Below, piece after piece: positions 15,407 through 23,962 of a stretch of DNA of 54,542 bases. The position numbers were made by a program, and so were the translations under genes. Position 1 is the first letter of the stretch; each line of letters begins with the position of its first letter. Location: contig JAEYPA010000040.1 in the NCBI GenBank assembly GCA_023411225.1, forward strand, positions 1 to 54,542, read 5' to 3'. The stretch comes from Bacillota bacterium (GTDB taxonomy: Bacteria; Bacillota; Clostridia; Lachnospirales; Lachnospiraceae). The notes beneath the pieces were generated by a model. The model ran no database searches. It was not told the DNA's origin and was given only the letters and a program-made list of their open reading frames with translations.

Positions 15407-17950
15407 TTATTTTTGTGCTGCGTAAGACATAATCTTACTTTGATCCATATCTTCCCTGCCCAGTAACGCAGTCATAGTACCCTCTCGTAATACCGCTATA
15501 CCATCTGCGCAGCCAATCAGTTCAGGCATCTCTGAAGAAATCAGAATAATCGCAACACTCTTCTTAGCCAACTCTGCAATTAAATGATGAATTTCTGCTT
15601 TTGCACCAATATCAATACCTCTAGTTGGCTCATCCAATATTAAAATCTTTGGATCTGTTGACAGTCTATTAGCCAGAGAGACCTTCTGTTGATTACCACC
15701 TGATAATTCAACAACATTTTTCTTCATGCTGGTTGTCTTAATCCGTAACCTGTCGATATAATGATCTGCTAACTCTTTCTCTGATGCTTTATTCAAAACA
15801 CCGGCCCTACTAATCTTGTCATAGGAAGACATTCCAATGTTCTCACATATCGACATAAATGGAACAAATCCATCTTGTTTTCTATCTTCTGGAACATATG
15901 CAATGCCAAGCTTTAATGCATCTGAGGTGGAACCTATCTCAACCTTCTTTCCATTGATATAGATTTCGCCACTATCTGCCTTATCCAGTCCACAGATACA
16001 TCTAGCAACTTCCGTACGTCCTGCACCTACCAGACCGCTAAATCCCAATACTTCATGCATATGCACAGTAAAGGAAATGTTGTTGAATACCCCACGTTTG
16101 CTGAGATTTTTGACTTCAATCACTGGTTCACCAAGTTCAAGACGTTCCCGATCAAATATATTGGTCAATTCACGACCTACCATCATACTGATGATCTTGC
16201 CTTCACTTACTTCACCAATATTCTCCACGCCAACGCATTTACCATCTCGAAGAATTGTAATTTTTTCGCAAATATGAAAGATTTCTTGCATTCTATGAGA
16301 AATATAGACGATAGAAACACCCTGCTTTTTCAAGGATTCTATCATATCAAAAAGCCTATCCTTCTCAAGCTCTGTTAAGGAGGAGGTTGGTTCATCCATA
16401 ATAATTAGCCAAGCATTGGATTCTAAGGACTTTGCAATTTCAACCATCTGTTGTTCAGAAACAGTAAGGCTACTGACTTTTTTTCGTACATCAATATTTA
16501 ATCCTAGTTTGTCTAGTACTTGTTGTGCATCCCGTATCATCTTTCTCTTGCTAATAAATAATGGGAATTTTGCTTTTGCTTCTTTACCAAGATATATATT
16601 CTGGGCAACTGTAAGCTCAGGAATTAATGCAATCTCCTGGTGAATCAGGGAGATACCCATTTCCTTTGCTTCAAATGGACTATGAATCTCAACCTTTTTA
16701 TCATTGATATAGATTCCACCTGATGTCGCTGTTTCCTCACCACTAAGAATACGCATCAGAGTAGACTTACCAGCACCGTTTTCTCCCATAAGTGCATGCA
16801 CTTCACCTGGTTTAATAGTGAAATCCACGTTATCAAGTGCTTTCATGCCTGGGAAAGTTTTTGTGATTTTTCTCATTTCTACCACGCGTGTTTGGGCATT
16901 TAAAACTTCCTCCACTGACATCGCAACACCAGCTACAGGTTCTTTTACCAGTTCTTCTGCACTTAATTTAGGAATCAAACTCTTATTGGTAAAGTGGGTA
17001 ATGACCATATCCGAACCTACTGCAAACAGAATCAAACCACCTGTACATAAGTAAGTAAAATAATTATCCAGTGATAATAAACCAAGTCCATTATTAATAA
17101 TGCCAACAAGAATTGCACCAAGAATAGTTCCTTTCAGGTTACCTTTACCACCTTCCAGACTTGTACCACCAAGTACAACTGCAGTAATACAATCAAATTC
17201 CAATCCTTGACCAGCATATGGTTGTGCAGATCCCATACGACCAACAGTAAGAATCGCACCAATACCACAAATAAATCCTGCTATTACATAAACCATAATC
17301 AAATCACGTTCCACGCGAATACCACTGGCACGTGCTGCAGACATATTACCGCCTATTGCATAAATCTTTCTACCAAATACTGTACGATCATTCATGTAAC
17401 AGAAAATCACATATAATATTACAATTAAAATCAATGAAAATGGAATCCCTATAACGTCTCCCTGGCCAATGAACTTATAAATAGAATTATTAACTTTAAT
17501 GGAAGCAGCACCGTTCAGCAACATAGTTGCACCACGTCCAAAAAACTGCATAGCCAGGGTTACAATAAACGCAGTTATTTTTAATTTTCCAATAAAGAAA
17601 CCGTTGATACAACCAAACAAAGTTGCAACTAACAGAGTCGTAATAATCGCAATAAATGTACTACCTGTTGCATCTAACACTACAATACCAAGCATACCGC
17701 TGACGGCAATATTTGACCCAACCGAAAGATCAATACCACCAGAAAGAATCATAAATGTCATACCGATCGAAACGGCAAGTGTAATGGCAGTTTGTCTAAT
17801 AATATTCATTAAATTTGAATAGCTTAAAAAAGAAGGGCTAAGGCAACTAAACAGGATAATCATTACAATGACTAACGCTATTAATGCTGAATACCTTGCT
17901 GATGCTTCAAAAAATTGCCCTAATTTTGATTTTTCTCTACTATTATTCAT
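15407..17950 (-). CDS. Sugar ABC transporter: permease fused to tandem ATP-binding domains
   Basis: 847 residues joining two proteins that are normally separate. Residues 1-335 are an RbsC-type permease with 8-10 membrane helices (ILSGGIDLSVGS, VVLGGTSLEGGKGN). After a short linker (about 336-365), residues 366-847 are an RbsA-type ATPase with two nucleotide-binding domains. Domain 1 has GENGAGKST, TVSEQQMVEIAK and IIMDEPTSSL. Domain 2 has the usual weak GLVGAGRTE loop, LSGGNQQKVSLA and LILDEPTRGID. Domain 1 is thus the likely active ATPase. A second, unfused permease is encoded at 19290, so the transporter probably has one free and one fused membrane subunit. There is no stop or frameshift at the junction. 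Confidence 0.93.
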   Translation of the reverse strand: MNNSREKSKLGQFFEASARYSALIALVIVMIILFSCLSPSFLSYSNLMNIIRQTAITLAVSIGMTFMILSGGIDLSVGSNIAVSGMLGIVVLDATGSTFIAIITTLLVATLFGCINGFFIGKLKITAFIVTLAMQFFGRGATMLLNGAASIKVNNSIYKFIGQGDVIGIPFSLILIVILYVIFCYMNDRTVFGRKIYAIGGNMSAARASGIRVERDLIMVYVIAGFICGIGAILTVGRMGSAQPYAGQGLEFDCITAVVLGGTSLEGGKGNLKGTILGAILVGIINNGLGLLSLDNYFTYLCTGGLILFAVGSDMVITHFTNKSLIPKLSAEELVKEPVAGVAMSVEEVLNAQTRVVEMRKITKTFPGMKALDNVDFTIKPGEVHALMGENGAGKSTLMRILSGEETATSGGIYINDKKVEIHSPFEAKEMGISLIHQEIALIPELTVAQNIYLGKEAKAKFPLFISKRKMIRDAQQVLDKLGLNIDVRKKVSSLTVSEQQMVEIAKSLESNAWLIIMDEPTSSLTELEKDRLFDMIESLKKQGVSIVYISHRMQEIFHICEKITILRDGKCVGVENIGEVSEGKIISMMVGRELTNIFDRERLELGEPVIEVKNLSKRGVFNNISFTVHMHEVLGFSGLVGAGRTEVARCICGLDKADSGEIYINGKKVEIGSTSDALKLGIAYVPEDRKQDGFVPFMSICENIGMSSYDKISRAGVLNKASEKELADHYIDRLRIKTTSMKKNVVELSGGNQQKVSLANRLSTDPKILILDEPTRGIDIGAKAEIHHLIAELAKKSVAIILISSEMPELIGCADGIAVLREGTMTALLGREDMDQSKIMSYAAQK

Positions 17951-18024
17951 ATAGCCACATCACCCTGCTTCCACTTAATCTTTTGTTATATTGTGGAGCC
18001 CAATCTATATTGTTCTTTTTATAT

Positions 18025-18054
18025 ATGTAGCAAGGTCATAAAACCTTGCTACAT
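18025..18054. repeat. Perfect 12-bp hairpin between binding-protein and transporter genes
   Basis: ATGTAGCAAGGT and ACCTTGCTACAT flank a 6-base loop in the 142-base gap between the lipoprotein and fused-transporter genes. On the transcribed minus strand it is followed by ATATAAAAAG rather than a T-run. It is therefore more likely an mRNA-stabilising or partial-attenuation hairpin that raises binding-protein output over the transporter. Confidence 0.6.
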
Positions 18055-18092
18055 ACTGTATCATTAGTAAATTTTATACCCTACTTAATTAA

Positions 18093-19208
18093 TTATTTAT
18101 CATATGCTCCTACGAATTCATTATTATAGTTAGCAGCTTTCTCTAATGCTTCTTCTGGAGTACATACATTAACCTTATCATCTACTGCTTTTACTTTTTC
18201 CTGCAATTCTTTAGAACATGCAGTATAAAGTGGAAGGTAAACAGTCTTTTCAACATCAACACCACGAAGGATTGCATCTACATATGCCATACAGTTAGCT
18301 CCATCACGAGTACTTCCGAAGAAAGCTTCTACATCAATAAGTCCTTCCTTCATGTCTTCCAGACATTCATTTTCACCATCGTTACCAATAACACGAACCT
18401 TTCCTGTTAATCCAGCATTTGAAATTGCATTTACAACAGAAGGTGTTGCACCATCAGTTTCACAGAAGATAGCAGCTACGCTGTCGCCATACTCAGTAAC
18501 CCAGGATTCTACGATGTTTGTAGCTTTTGTAGGGTCCCAGTCACATGGTTGCTGGTCAACAACTTCAATATCTTTATATTTAGCAACAACTTCTTTAAAT
18601 GCTTTTGTACGGGAATCAGAAGCTTCGTGACCAATCTGTCCTTCAAGAAGAAGTACTTTACCTTTTCCACCAATTAATTCACATCCGGCAATTGTTGCAC
18701 CGTAGAATCCATCATAGTGGCTAATTAAGCAGTTATAGTCTGCGTTTTTCATTGGGCTACGAAGAGCTACCATCTTAATACCAGCATCTTTTCCTTTCTG
18801 GAATACATCTTCAAGAGCATCTGCATCCTGTGGGTCAGCGATGATAACATCGTATTTTAACTCAATAAAGTTCTCTATAATTGAGATTTCTTTTTCCAAG
18901 CTGTTTTCACAGAACTGTTCATCTAAAGTAATACCATACTTCTCAGCTCCTTCATGGAAAGCCTTAGAAGCACCAATGTAATAGGAGTTAGTATTATTAA
19001 TCTGAACAAGACCTACCTTCTTACCAGAAGCAGTAGCGGCATCCTGTGTAGGCGCTGTGGTTTCAGCAGCAGCACTTTTGGCAGGAGCAACAGTCGCTTT
19101 GTCGTCTGAACCTTTTTTGTCATTAGCGGAATTATTACCGCCGCAGGCAACCAACGAGAATGCAAAAATTAACGATACAACAACAGCAATCACTTTTTTC
19201 ATTTTCAT
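18093..19208 (-). CDS. Sugar ABC transporter substrate-binding lipoprotein
   Basis: 371 residues. A lipoprotein signal peptide ends at the lipobox LVAC (Cys22), followed by a Ser/Ala/Thr/Lys-rich linker to about residue 62. The rest is a type I periplasmic-binding fold (VGLVQINNTNSYYIGASKAF, IIADPQDADAL, VIGNDGENECL) of the RbsB class. It would be anchored outside the membrane and deliver a sugar to the two permeases. AAAGGAGG lies seven bases before the ATG. It sits between the free permease and the fused permease-ATPase. Confidence 0.94.
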   Translation of the reverse strand: MKMKKVIAVVVSLIFAFSLVACGGNNSANDKKGSDDKATVAPAKSAAAETTAPTQDAATASGKKVGLVQINNTNSYYIGASKAFHEGAEKYGITLDEQFCENSLEKEISIIENFIELKYDVIIADPQDADALEDVFQKGKDAGIKMVALRSPMKNADYNCLISHYDGFYGATIAGCELIGGKGKVLLLEGQIGHEASDSRTKAFKEVVAKYKDIEVVDQQPCDWDPTKATNIVESWVTEYGDSVAAIFCETDGATPSVVNAISNAGLTGKVRVIGNDGENECLEDMKEGLIDVEAFFGSTRDGANCMAYVDAILRGVDVEKTVYLPLYTACSKELQEKVKAVDDKVNVCTPEEALEKAANYNNEFVGAYDK

Positions 19209-19289
19209 CTAAAATCCTCCTTTGTAATAAACACTTATAGTTTAAAGCCTTTTTGGCCAATAACTATTTATTTAATTCGAAGCCTGTAA

Positions 19290-20276
19290 TTAGACCTTTT
19301 GTGACAAGATTCTTTCTCTATTTGCAATCTCTTCCCTCTCTTTTATACGCTTGCTGACATAATTTAGAAGAAGGGCTAGAATTATAACAATTCCTTTAAA
19401 GCATTGCTGACCTATTGTTGGAACGGATAAAAATACTAATAAGCTAGATATGATACCCATGAACAATACACCAAGTAGTGTACCAAACATATCACCCTTG
19501 CCACCTTCCATTGCAGTACCGCCAATGATAACCGCGGAAAGTGCATCCATAAGGTAACTATCTCCGCCACTTTCTTGAGTAACCTGCATGATTCTACTTG
19601 CCATCAGAAAGGCTGCTATGCCCATTCCAATACCACAGATTACATATACCAATAGCTTATACCAATCAGTCTTAATACCACCCAGCTTTGCATTTTTCTC
19701 AGAAGAACCAATTGCATATACATAGGATCCAAGCTTTGTATGTTTTAAAAGAAGCGTACACACAACAAAGACTGCCACCATAATCCAAGTAGCGATTGGA
19801 ATACCAAGAAAATCCTTTGATGCTACAGCTGTCAGAACCTTGTGTTTTAAGAAGAATTTGTTACCAAGTGCTAAAAGATTCAAAACACCTTTTGTTAATG
19901 TCATAGTAGCCAGCGTTGCTATAAAAGGTATAATTTTAATCTTTGCAACCAATATTCCATTTACAATACCAAGCAACGTACCTGCTACGACTGCACCTAG
20001 TAGTCCAAGCCATGGACTGCCTGTTGCATTAAACATCAATCCCATAACAATAGCGCTAAGAGTTACACCATAGCCTGCCGAAAGGTCAATCCCTCCCGTA
20101 AGAATCACAAATGTCATGCAAAATGCTAGTACGCCGGGCGCTGCAATCGATTTCATAATGCTTATAACATTGGACAGGGTTGCAAACCTTGCATTAACTA
20201 TTGATGCTACAATACTTAATACAATTATCAGCACAATAAGCACAAGCTTGTTCCATTCAATATTATGTTTTTTCAT
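19290..20276 (-). CDS. Sugar ABC transporter permease (RbsC-type)
   Basis: 328 residues with about ten membrane helices. Family segments include TFVILTGGIDLSAGYGVTLS and AVIIGGTAMEGGKGDMFGTLLG. It is homologous to the N-terminal part of the fused protein at 15407 but not identical, so the two probably form a heterodimeric channel, as LsrC/LsrD do. It follows deoC by 96 bases and precedes the binding-protein gene by 81 bases. Confidence 0.94.
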   Translation of the reverse strand: MKKHNIEWNKLVLIVLIIVLSIVASIVNARFATLSNVISIMKSIAAPGVLAFCMTFVILTGGIDLSAGYGVTLSAIVMGLMFNATGSPWLGLLGAVVAGTLLGIVNGILVAKIKIIPFIATLATMTLTKGVLNLLALGNKFFLKHKVLTAVASKDFLGIPIATWIMVAVFVVCTLLLKHTKLGSYVYAIGSSEKNAKLGGIKTDWYKLLVYVICGIGMGIAAFLMASRIMQVTQESGGDSYLMDALSAVIIGGTAMEGGKGDMFGTLLGVLFMGIISSLLVFLSVPTIGQQCFKGIVIILALLLNYVSKRIKEREEIANRERILSQKV

Positions 20277-20372
20277 AAACTCACCTACAATATGTATTAA
20301 TCACAAAATACAAAACATCTTGCTTCCAGTATGCAGCCATGTACTTTATGCTGCCCGGCTAATAGCCGTGGA

Positions 20373-21023
20373 TTATTCTTCATTCAATAATTTAATACCT
20401 GAGCTTGTTCCTAAACGTTCTGCTCCTGCTTCCAGGAATGCAAATAAATCCTCACGAACTTTCATTCCACCAGCCGCTTTGATACGTACATCTGGTCCAA
20501 CATTTTCTTTAAAGATTTTGATATCTTCTAAAGTTGCTCCAGCAGTACCAAATCCAGTAGATGTTTTTATAAAATCAGCTTTTGCATTTGTTACACATTT
20601 ACAGATTGCAATTTTCTCTTCTTCGGTAAGATAGCAAGTCTCTATAATAACTTTCAAAATCTTATCTCCACATGCTTCACGTAAAGCTTTGATTTCTTTC
20701 TCAATAGCTTCATAATTATGATCTTTTGCATCTGTTATATTAATAACCATATCAATTTCATTGGCACCATCCGCTATAGCTTGCTTCGCCTCTACAACCT
20801 TAGCTTCAGTAACACAATATCCTAAAGGAAATCCTACAACTGTACAAATATTAACTTTATCACCATATTTGTCATGAACACGTTTGATAAAACAAGGAGG
20901 AATACAGATAGATGCAGTTTTGTACTCAATAGATTCCTCTGCTATTTTTTGGATTTGTTCCCAAGTAGAAAATGCTTTTAACAAGGTGTGGTCAATATGT
21001 CCATATACGTCTTCTTTTTTCAT
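20373..21023 (-). CDS. deoC: Deoxyribose-phosphate aldolase
   Basis: 216 residues from the ATG at 21023, which has AAGGA nine bases upstream; an in-frame start 93 bases earlier is discarded. All catalytic residues of class I DERA are present: Asp91 (NEIDMVIN), Schiff-base Lys153 (FIKTSTGF) and Lys182 (IKAAGG). The enzyme splits 2-deoxyribose 5-phosphate into acetaldehyde and glyceraldehyde 3-phosphate. It leads a seven-gene sugar operon rather than a nucleoside operon with phosphorylases, so it may act on a deoxysugar phosphate made by the FGGY kinase. Confidence 0.95.
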   Translation of the reverse strand: MKKEDVYGHIDHTLLKAFSTWEQIQKIAEESIEYKTASICIPPCFIKRVHDKYGDKVNICTVVGFPLGYCVTEAKVVEAKQAIADGANEIDMVINITDAKDHNYEAIEKEIKALREACGDKILKVIIETCYLTEEEKIAICKCVTNAKADFIKTSTGFGTAGATLEDIKIFKENVGPDVRIKAAGGMKVREDLFAFLEAGAERLGTSSGIKLLNEE

Positions 21024-21098
21024 ACTAGATCTTCCTTTCTTTTGTAAGATAAATAGATGATAATTATTGTGAGGTAGAATATAGATATCTATAAACCT

Positions 21099-21126
21099 AT
21101 AATAACATTTTAACAAAACATGTCAA
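21099..21126 (-). promoter_or_regulatory. Sigma-A promoter of the deoC carbohydrate operon
   Basis: Minus strand: consensus TTGACA (21121-21126), 16-base spacer, TATTAT (21099-21104), about 75 bases upstream of deoC. Confidence 0.75.
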
Positions 21127-21290
21127 TATTCTAACACGAATTTTGTTTATTTTGATAAATTAAACATTTATTTTTGGTTATTTTGTCTAATAAAGAGTTA
21201 CATTGTCGTATTTTGACTGTCAACTGTGTTACAAGTTCACTTTGAATATGTTACATACAATATAGTTTGGCGTTATCTTTGTTACTTTTT

Positions 21291-21308
21291 ATGTTGCATG
21301 TTCAACAT
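21291..21308. promoter_or_regulatory. Inverted repeat, candidate operator
   Basis: ATGTTG, 6 bases, CAACAT: a perfect 6-base inverted repeat in the middle of the 490-base gap between deoC and the divergent DeoR-type gene. It is a candidate site for that regulator or another repressor. Assignment rests only on position. Confidence 0.35.
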
Positions 21309-21386
21309 AATTTTAAGGAATACATTACTGATATTGTGATATTCGACATTTTAAGCTATATTATGAGTTTTTTATCGCATATTCTA

Positions 21387-21415
21387 TTGTCACTATTAAC
21401 ATTTTATGCTATAAT
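21387..21415 (+). promoter_or_regulatory. Sigma-A promoter of the DeoR-type regulator
   Basis: TTGTCA (21387-21392), 17-base spacer, consensus TATAAT (21410-21415), about 100 bases upstream of the GTG start. Confidence 0.75.
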
Positions 21416-21425
21416 TATGACATGA

Positions 21426-21481
21426 CCTTTATAGACAATTACTAATTTACACCTTGGATTTTGCACAACTAGCCTTTATAG
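21426..21481. repeat. Direct repeat in the regulator leader, candidate operator
   Basis: CCTTTATAG occurs at 21426-21434 and again at 21473-21481, just downstream of the -10 box and shortly before the ribosome binding site of the DeoR-type gene. The copies start 47 bases apart. They could be autoregulatory sites. Confidence 0.3.
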
Positions 21482-21514
21482 GTCAAATCTAATACAAATG
21501 AAAGGACTAGCAAC

Positions 21515-22294
21515 GTGAATCAAAAACAAGATAGACTGAGTTTTATTCTATCTGAGCTAGGCAAATCCGCAGGTGTCTCCATACAAACTCTTGCAGATGC
21601 GGCTGAAGTCTCAGATATGACTATTCGCCGTGACCTGGAAGAATTAGAAAACAAAGGTCTTGTTACCGTAATCCGGGGTGTTGCCATTTTAAACAAGAAC
21701 CAGGATGGTTCTTCCATTATAAAAGACTACTCCCTCCAAGATGAACGACATATTATGCCAGAGGCCAAACAGTCTATTGCAAAATTGGCAGCCACATTAA
21801 TCCAACCAGATGATACCATCTTGGTGGATACCGGAACGACAACAGAGCAACTTTTTTCCCATCTTCCTAATGATGCTTCATTAACTGTAGTTTGTTATAA
21901 TCTAAACACTTTGTCAGAATGTAGGAAAATGGACCATCGCAATATAATCTTTCCAGGCGGATTCTTCCATCGCAACACGCAAATGTTTGAGTCAATAGAA
22001 GGAGCTGAGTTAATTTCACGAATCTGTATTAATAAGTGTTTTTTGTCTGCTGCTGGAATCAGTTCCAATGGAGCTGTTTCATGCATTGAACAGCATGAAT
22101 TGCTCTATAAACAAAAAGCAATGAAGACTTCTATGACCAAAATTCTTATGGCTGATTCATCAAAGTTTGGGAAAATACGTCCTTGTATGTTCTCAAATCT
22201 CACAGAATTTGACATTGTTGTTACTGACAACAACATTAGTGAGGAGTGGTTAAATATGTTCAAGCACTGGAATGTTAAATATATGTTAGCTTAA
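21515..22294 (+). CDS. DeoR-family transcriptional regulator
   Basis: 259 residues starting at GTG after GAAAGGA. The N-terminal winged helix contains VSIQTLADAAEVSDMTIRRD, the DeoR signature. The C-terminal sensor domain is of the DeoR type (ILVDTGTTTEQL, SAAGISSNGAVSC, KILMADSSKFGK), which binds a phosphorylated sugar. It is divergent from the deoC operon and is the obvious candidate for its repressor, probably released by a sugar phosphate from that pathway. This link is inference from position. Confidence 0.93.
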   Translation: MNQKQDRLSFILSELGKSAGVSIQTLADAAEVSDMTIRRDLEELENKGLVTVIRGVAILNKNQDGSSIIKDYSLQDERHIMPEAKQSIAKLAATLIQPDDTILVDTGTTTEQLFSHLPNDASLTVVCYNLNTLSECRKMDHRNIIFPGGFFHRNTQMFESIEGAELISRICINKCFLSAAGISSNGAVSCIEQHELLYKQKAMKTSMTKILMADSSKFGKIRPCMFSNLTEFDIVVTDNNISEEWLNMFKHWNVKYMLA

Positions 22295-22357
22295 TTACAT
22301 ACATGAAATAGGGATCTAGAGAGTACTGACTAGGAAGAGGATAACTTCCTAACTACG

Positions 22358-22403
22358 AAAAAAGTGTCTTTCCTCTCTGATTAGAGGGAAAAGACACTTT
22401 TTC
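22358..22403. terminator. Bidirectional terminator between the DeoR-type and transglutaminase genes
   Basis: GTGTCTTTCCTCT pairs with AGAGGGAAAAGACAC (one bulge), flanked by an A-run on the left and TTTTT on the right. It can end transcription from both convergent genes. Confidence 0.85.
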
Positions 22404-22460
22404 ACAACCCGCATTAACCAACCAACAGTAGGTAGTCAGTTCAGAAGTGTGTTTATTAAG

Positions 22461-23324
22461 TTACTGAAAGGATTTATCGGACATCTTATATTTTTTATGG
22501 AACATTGGACTGTCGAACTCAAAGTCACGTATGTGATTGATAAAATCCGCATCCGATTTTAAGAAGTAATCATACTCCAGATGCTTCTTGCCATCGGAGG
22601 ATACTGGGTCATCCCAAGTACAATCTATGTTATACCATTTGCCATTCAGCTTTACTATATTCCAAGCATGACTGACTCCTTTCCCAGAGCCGGTAATAAT
22701 ACGGCAGTCTATTCCTGCTTCCTTCATCATAAGGTAAGTCACCATGGCATAGCCCTGACACACCGATGTCTGATTTAAAAGGTTATCATAAGCAGAGCTA
22801 TGAACAGCACTGATGTCATAGGTAGCATTGTTAATAATATAATCATGAACCGTCTTAATCTTGTCATATTCGTTCATAGCAGAAACCTTCAATGCCTTCA
22901 GTTCCTTTCTCACCTTAGTTAAAACGGCATTGGTCTGTTCTTTCGATTCGTTATAATTAAGTTTATACTCAACTTGGTAAGCATTAAATAATCCCTTAAT
23001 ATTAATTTGAGTTCCTTTATAGATGTACCTAAGATAATCAAAATCCAGGTTCGTGGATGGCTTATCTATTTCAAATGCTAGACTTATGGCATCACTAACA
23101 AAACCATGTACATCTTCCGAATCCCCTTTAAAATTCAGGGTTACCGTCTGATCTCTTTGTAACATAGCTTCTCGTAGTTTTTCTATATAGTCATCTTTGG
23201 TTTCCATTGTAGCTTCAGCACCAACTTGGTCAAAATAAATTCTAAGATTATAGTTTTTTAATATCAGAACTAATGTCAATCCCAACGCTCCAACAGCTAA
23301 TAAAAGTTTAGCTAAAAACTTCAT
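22461..23324 (-). CDS. Membrane-anchored transglutaminase-like protein
   Basis: 287 residues from ATG at 23324, preceded by GGGAGG. One N-terminal membrane helix (about 5-23) acts as signal anchor, leaving the rest outside the cell. The C-terminal half has the transglutaminase-like triad: Cys in TSVCQGYA, His in SHAWN, Asp in YNIDCTWDDP. Bacterial members usually act as cysteine proteases or amidases on cell-surface or spore proteins; a substrate cannot be named. An alternative in-frame start lies at 23372, with a poorer site. Confidence 0.85.
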   Translation of the reverse strand: MKFLAKLLLAVGALGLTLVLILKNYNLRIYFDQVGAEATMETKDDYIEKLREAMLQRDQTVTLNFKGDSEDVHGFVSDAISLAFEIDKPSTNLDFDYLRYIYKGTQINIKGLFNAYQVEYKLNYNESKEQTNAVLTKVRKELKALKVSAMNEYDKIKTVHDYIINNATYDISAVHSSAYDNLLNQTSVCQGYAMVTYLMMKEAGIDCRIITGSGKGVSHAWNIVKLNGKWYNIDCTWDDPVSSDGKKHLEYDYFLKSDADFINHIRDFEFDSPMFHKKYKMSDKSFQ

Positions 23325-23440
23325 AAACCCTCCCATATCTAGACAACATCTCTCCCCTACTAATCTATTCATAAGTGAAGTTAAAGTGTCGAAGACTCTT
23401 TTTCATAAAGATTTATGGTATAAGCAAATAGTATCTTCCC

Positions 23441-23518
23441 CTTTTTCATATATAAGCTTACAAAGCAAACCTTATGTATGAAAAAGAGGAAGCTCTTTGT
23501 AAGAACATCCTCTTTTTC
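23441..23518 (-). terminator. spoVG terminator with alternative overlapping hairpin
   Basis: Minus strand: AAAAAGAGGA and TCCTCTTTTT (outer arms 23481-23518) form a 10-bp terminator-like hairpin after spoVG. Its downstream arm also pairs, in an extended form, with a later segment: 23471-23486 with 23441-23456, 16 bp with one wobble. The two structures cannot form together. Confidence 0.6.
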
Positions 23519-23571
23519 ATTGCTTGTCCATCATAGCTAGTTCTCATAATCGATTATTACATCTATGAGAA

Positions 23572-23850
23572 TTATTCCTCTGCAGAATCATTATCTGCTA
23601 GTGCTATTTCGTACTTTTCGATAATAATCTTTTGAATTCTGTCTCGTGTCTCGGAATTAATTGGATGAGCAATATCGCGATATTCGCCATCGCCAGCACG
23701 TCTGCTAGGCATAGCAATAAAAAGCCCCTTTTCGCCTTCTATCACCTTAATATCGTGAACAACAAACTCATTGTCCAAAGTAATAGAAACTACAGCCTTC
23801 ATCTTGCCTTCCTTAGCTACCTTACGTACTCTAACGTCGGTAATCTGCAC
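23572..23850 (-). CDS. spoVG: Septation/sporulation regulator SpoVG
   Basis: 92 residues starting at GTG with AAGGGGG eight bases upstream. The sequence is typical: MQITDVRVRKV, MKAVVSITLD, VVHDIKVIEG, FIAMPSRRAGDGEYRDIAHPI. SpoVG is a small nucleic-acid-binding protein that affects asymmetric septation, virulence factors and gene expression in Firmicutes. Its presence fits a spore former but occurs in non-spore formers too. No confident sigma-H promoter was seen upstream. Confidence 0.97.
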   Translation of the reverse strand: MQITDVRVRKVAKEGKMKAVVSITLDNEFVVHDIKVIEGEKGLFIAMPSRRAGDGEYRDIAHPINSETRDRIQKIIIEKYEIALADNDSAEE

Positions 23851-23962
23851 TGTTTGTACCCCCTTTAGCTAAAGTATATTAGTTTTATATAATGTGGGAT
23901 CGGGAATATTACTCCTGTTCCCAAAATTTATATCATTTATATCATAGTATAAGAAATTTTGA

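Noticed and set aside
20355..20372. CGGCT/AGCCG hairpin just after deoC as an operon terminator
   Set aside because: The stem is only about 5 bp with no T-run, and the downstream transporter genes continue in the same direction with short gaps.
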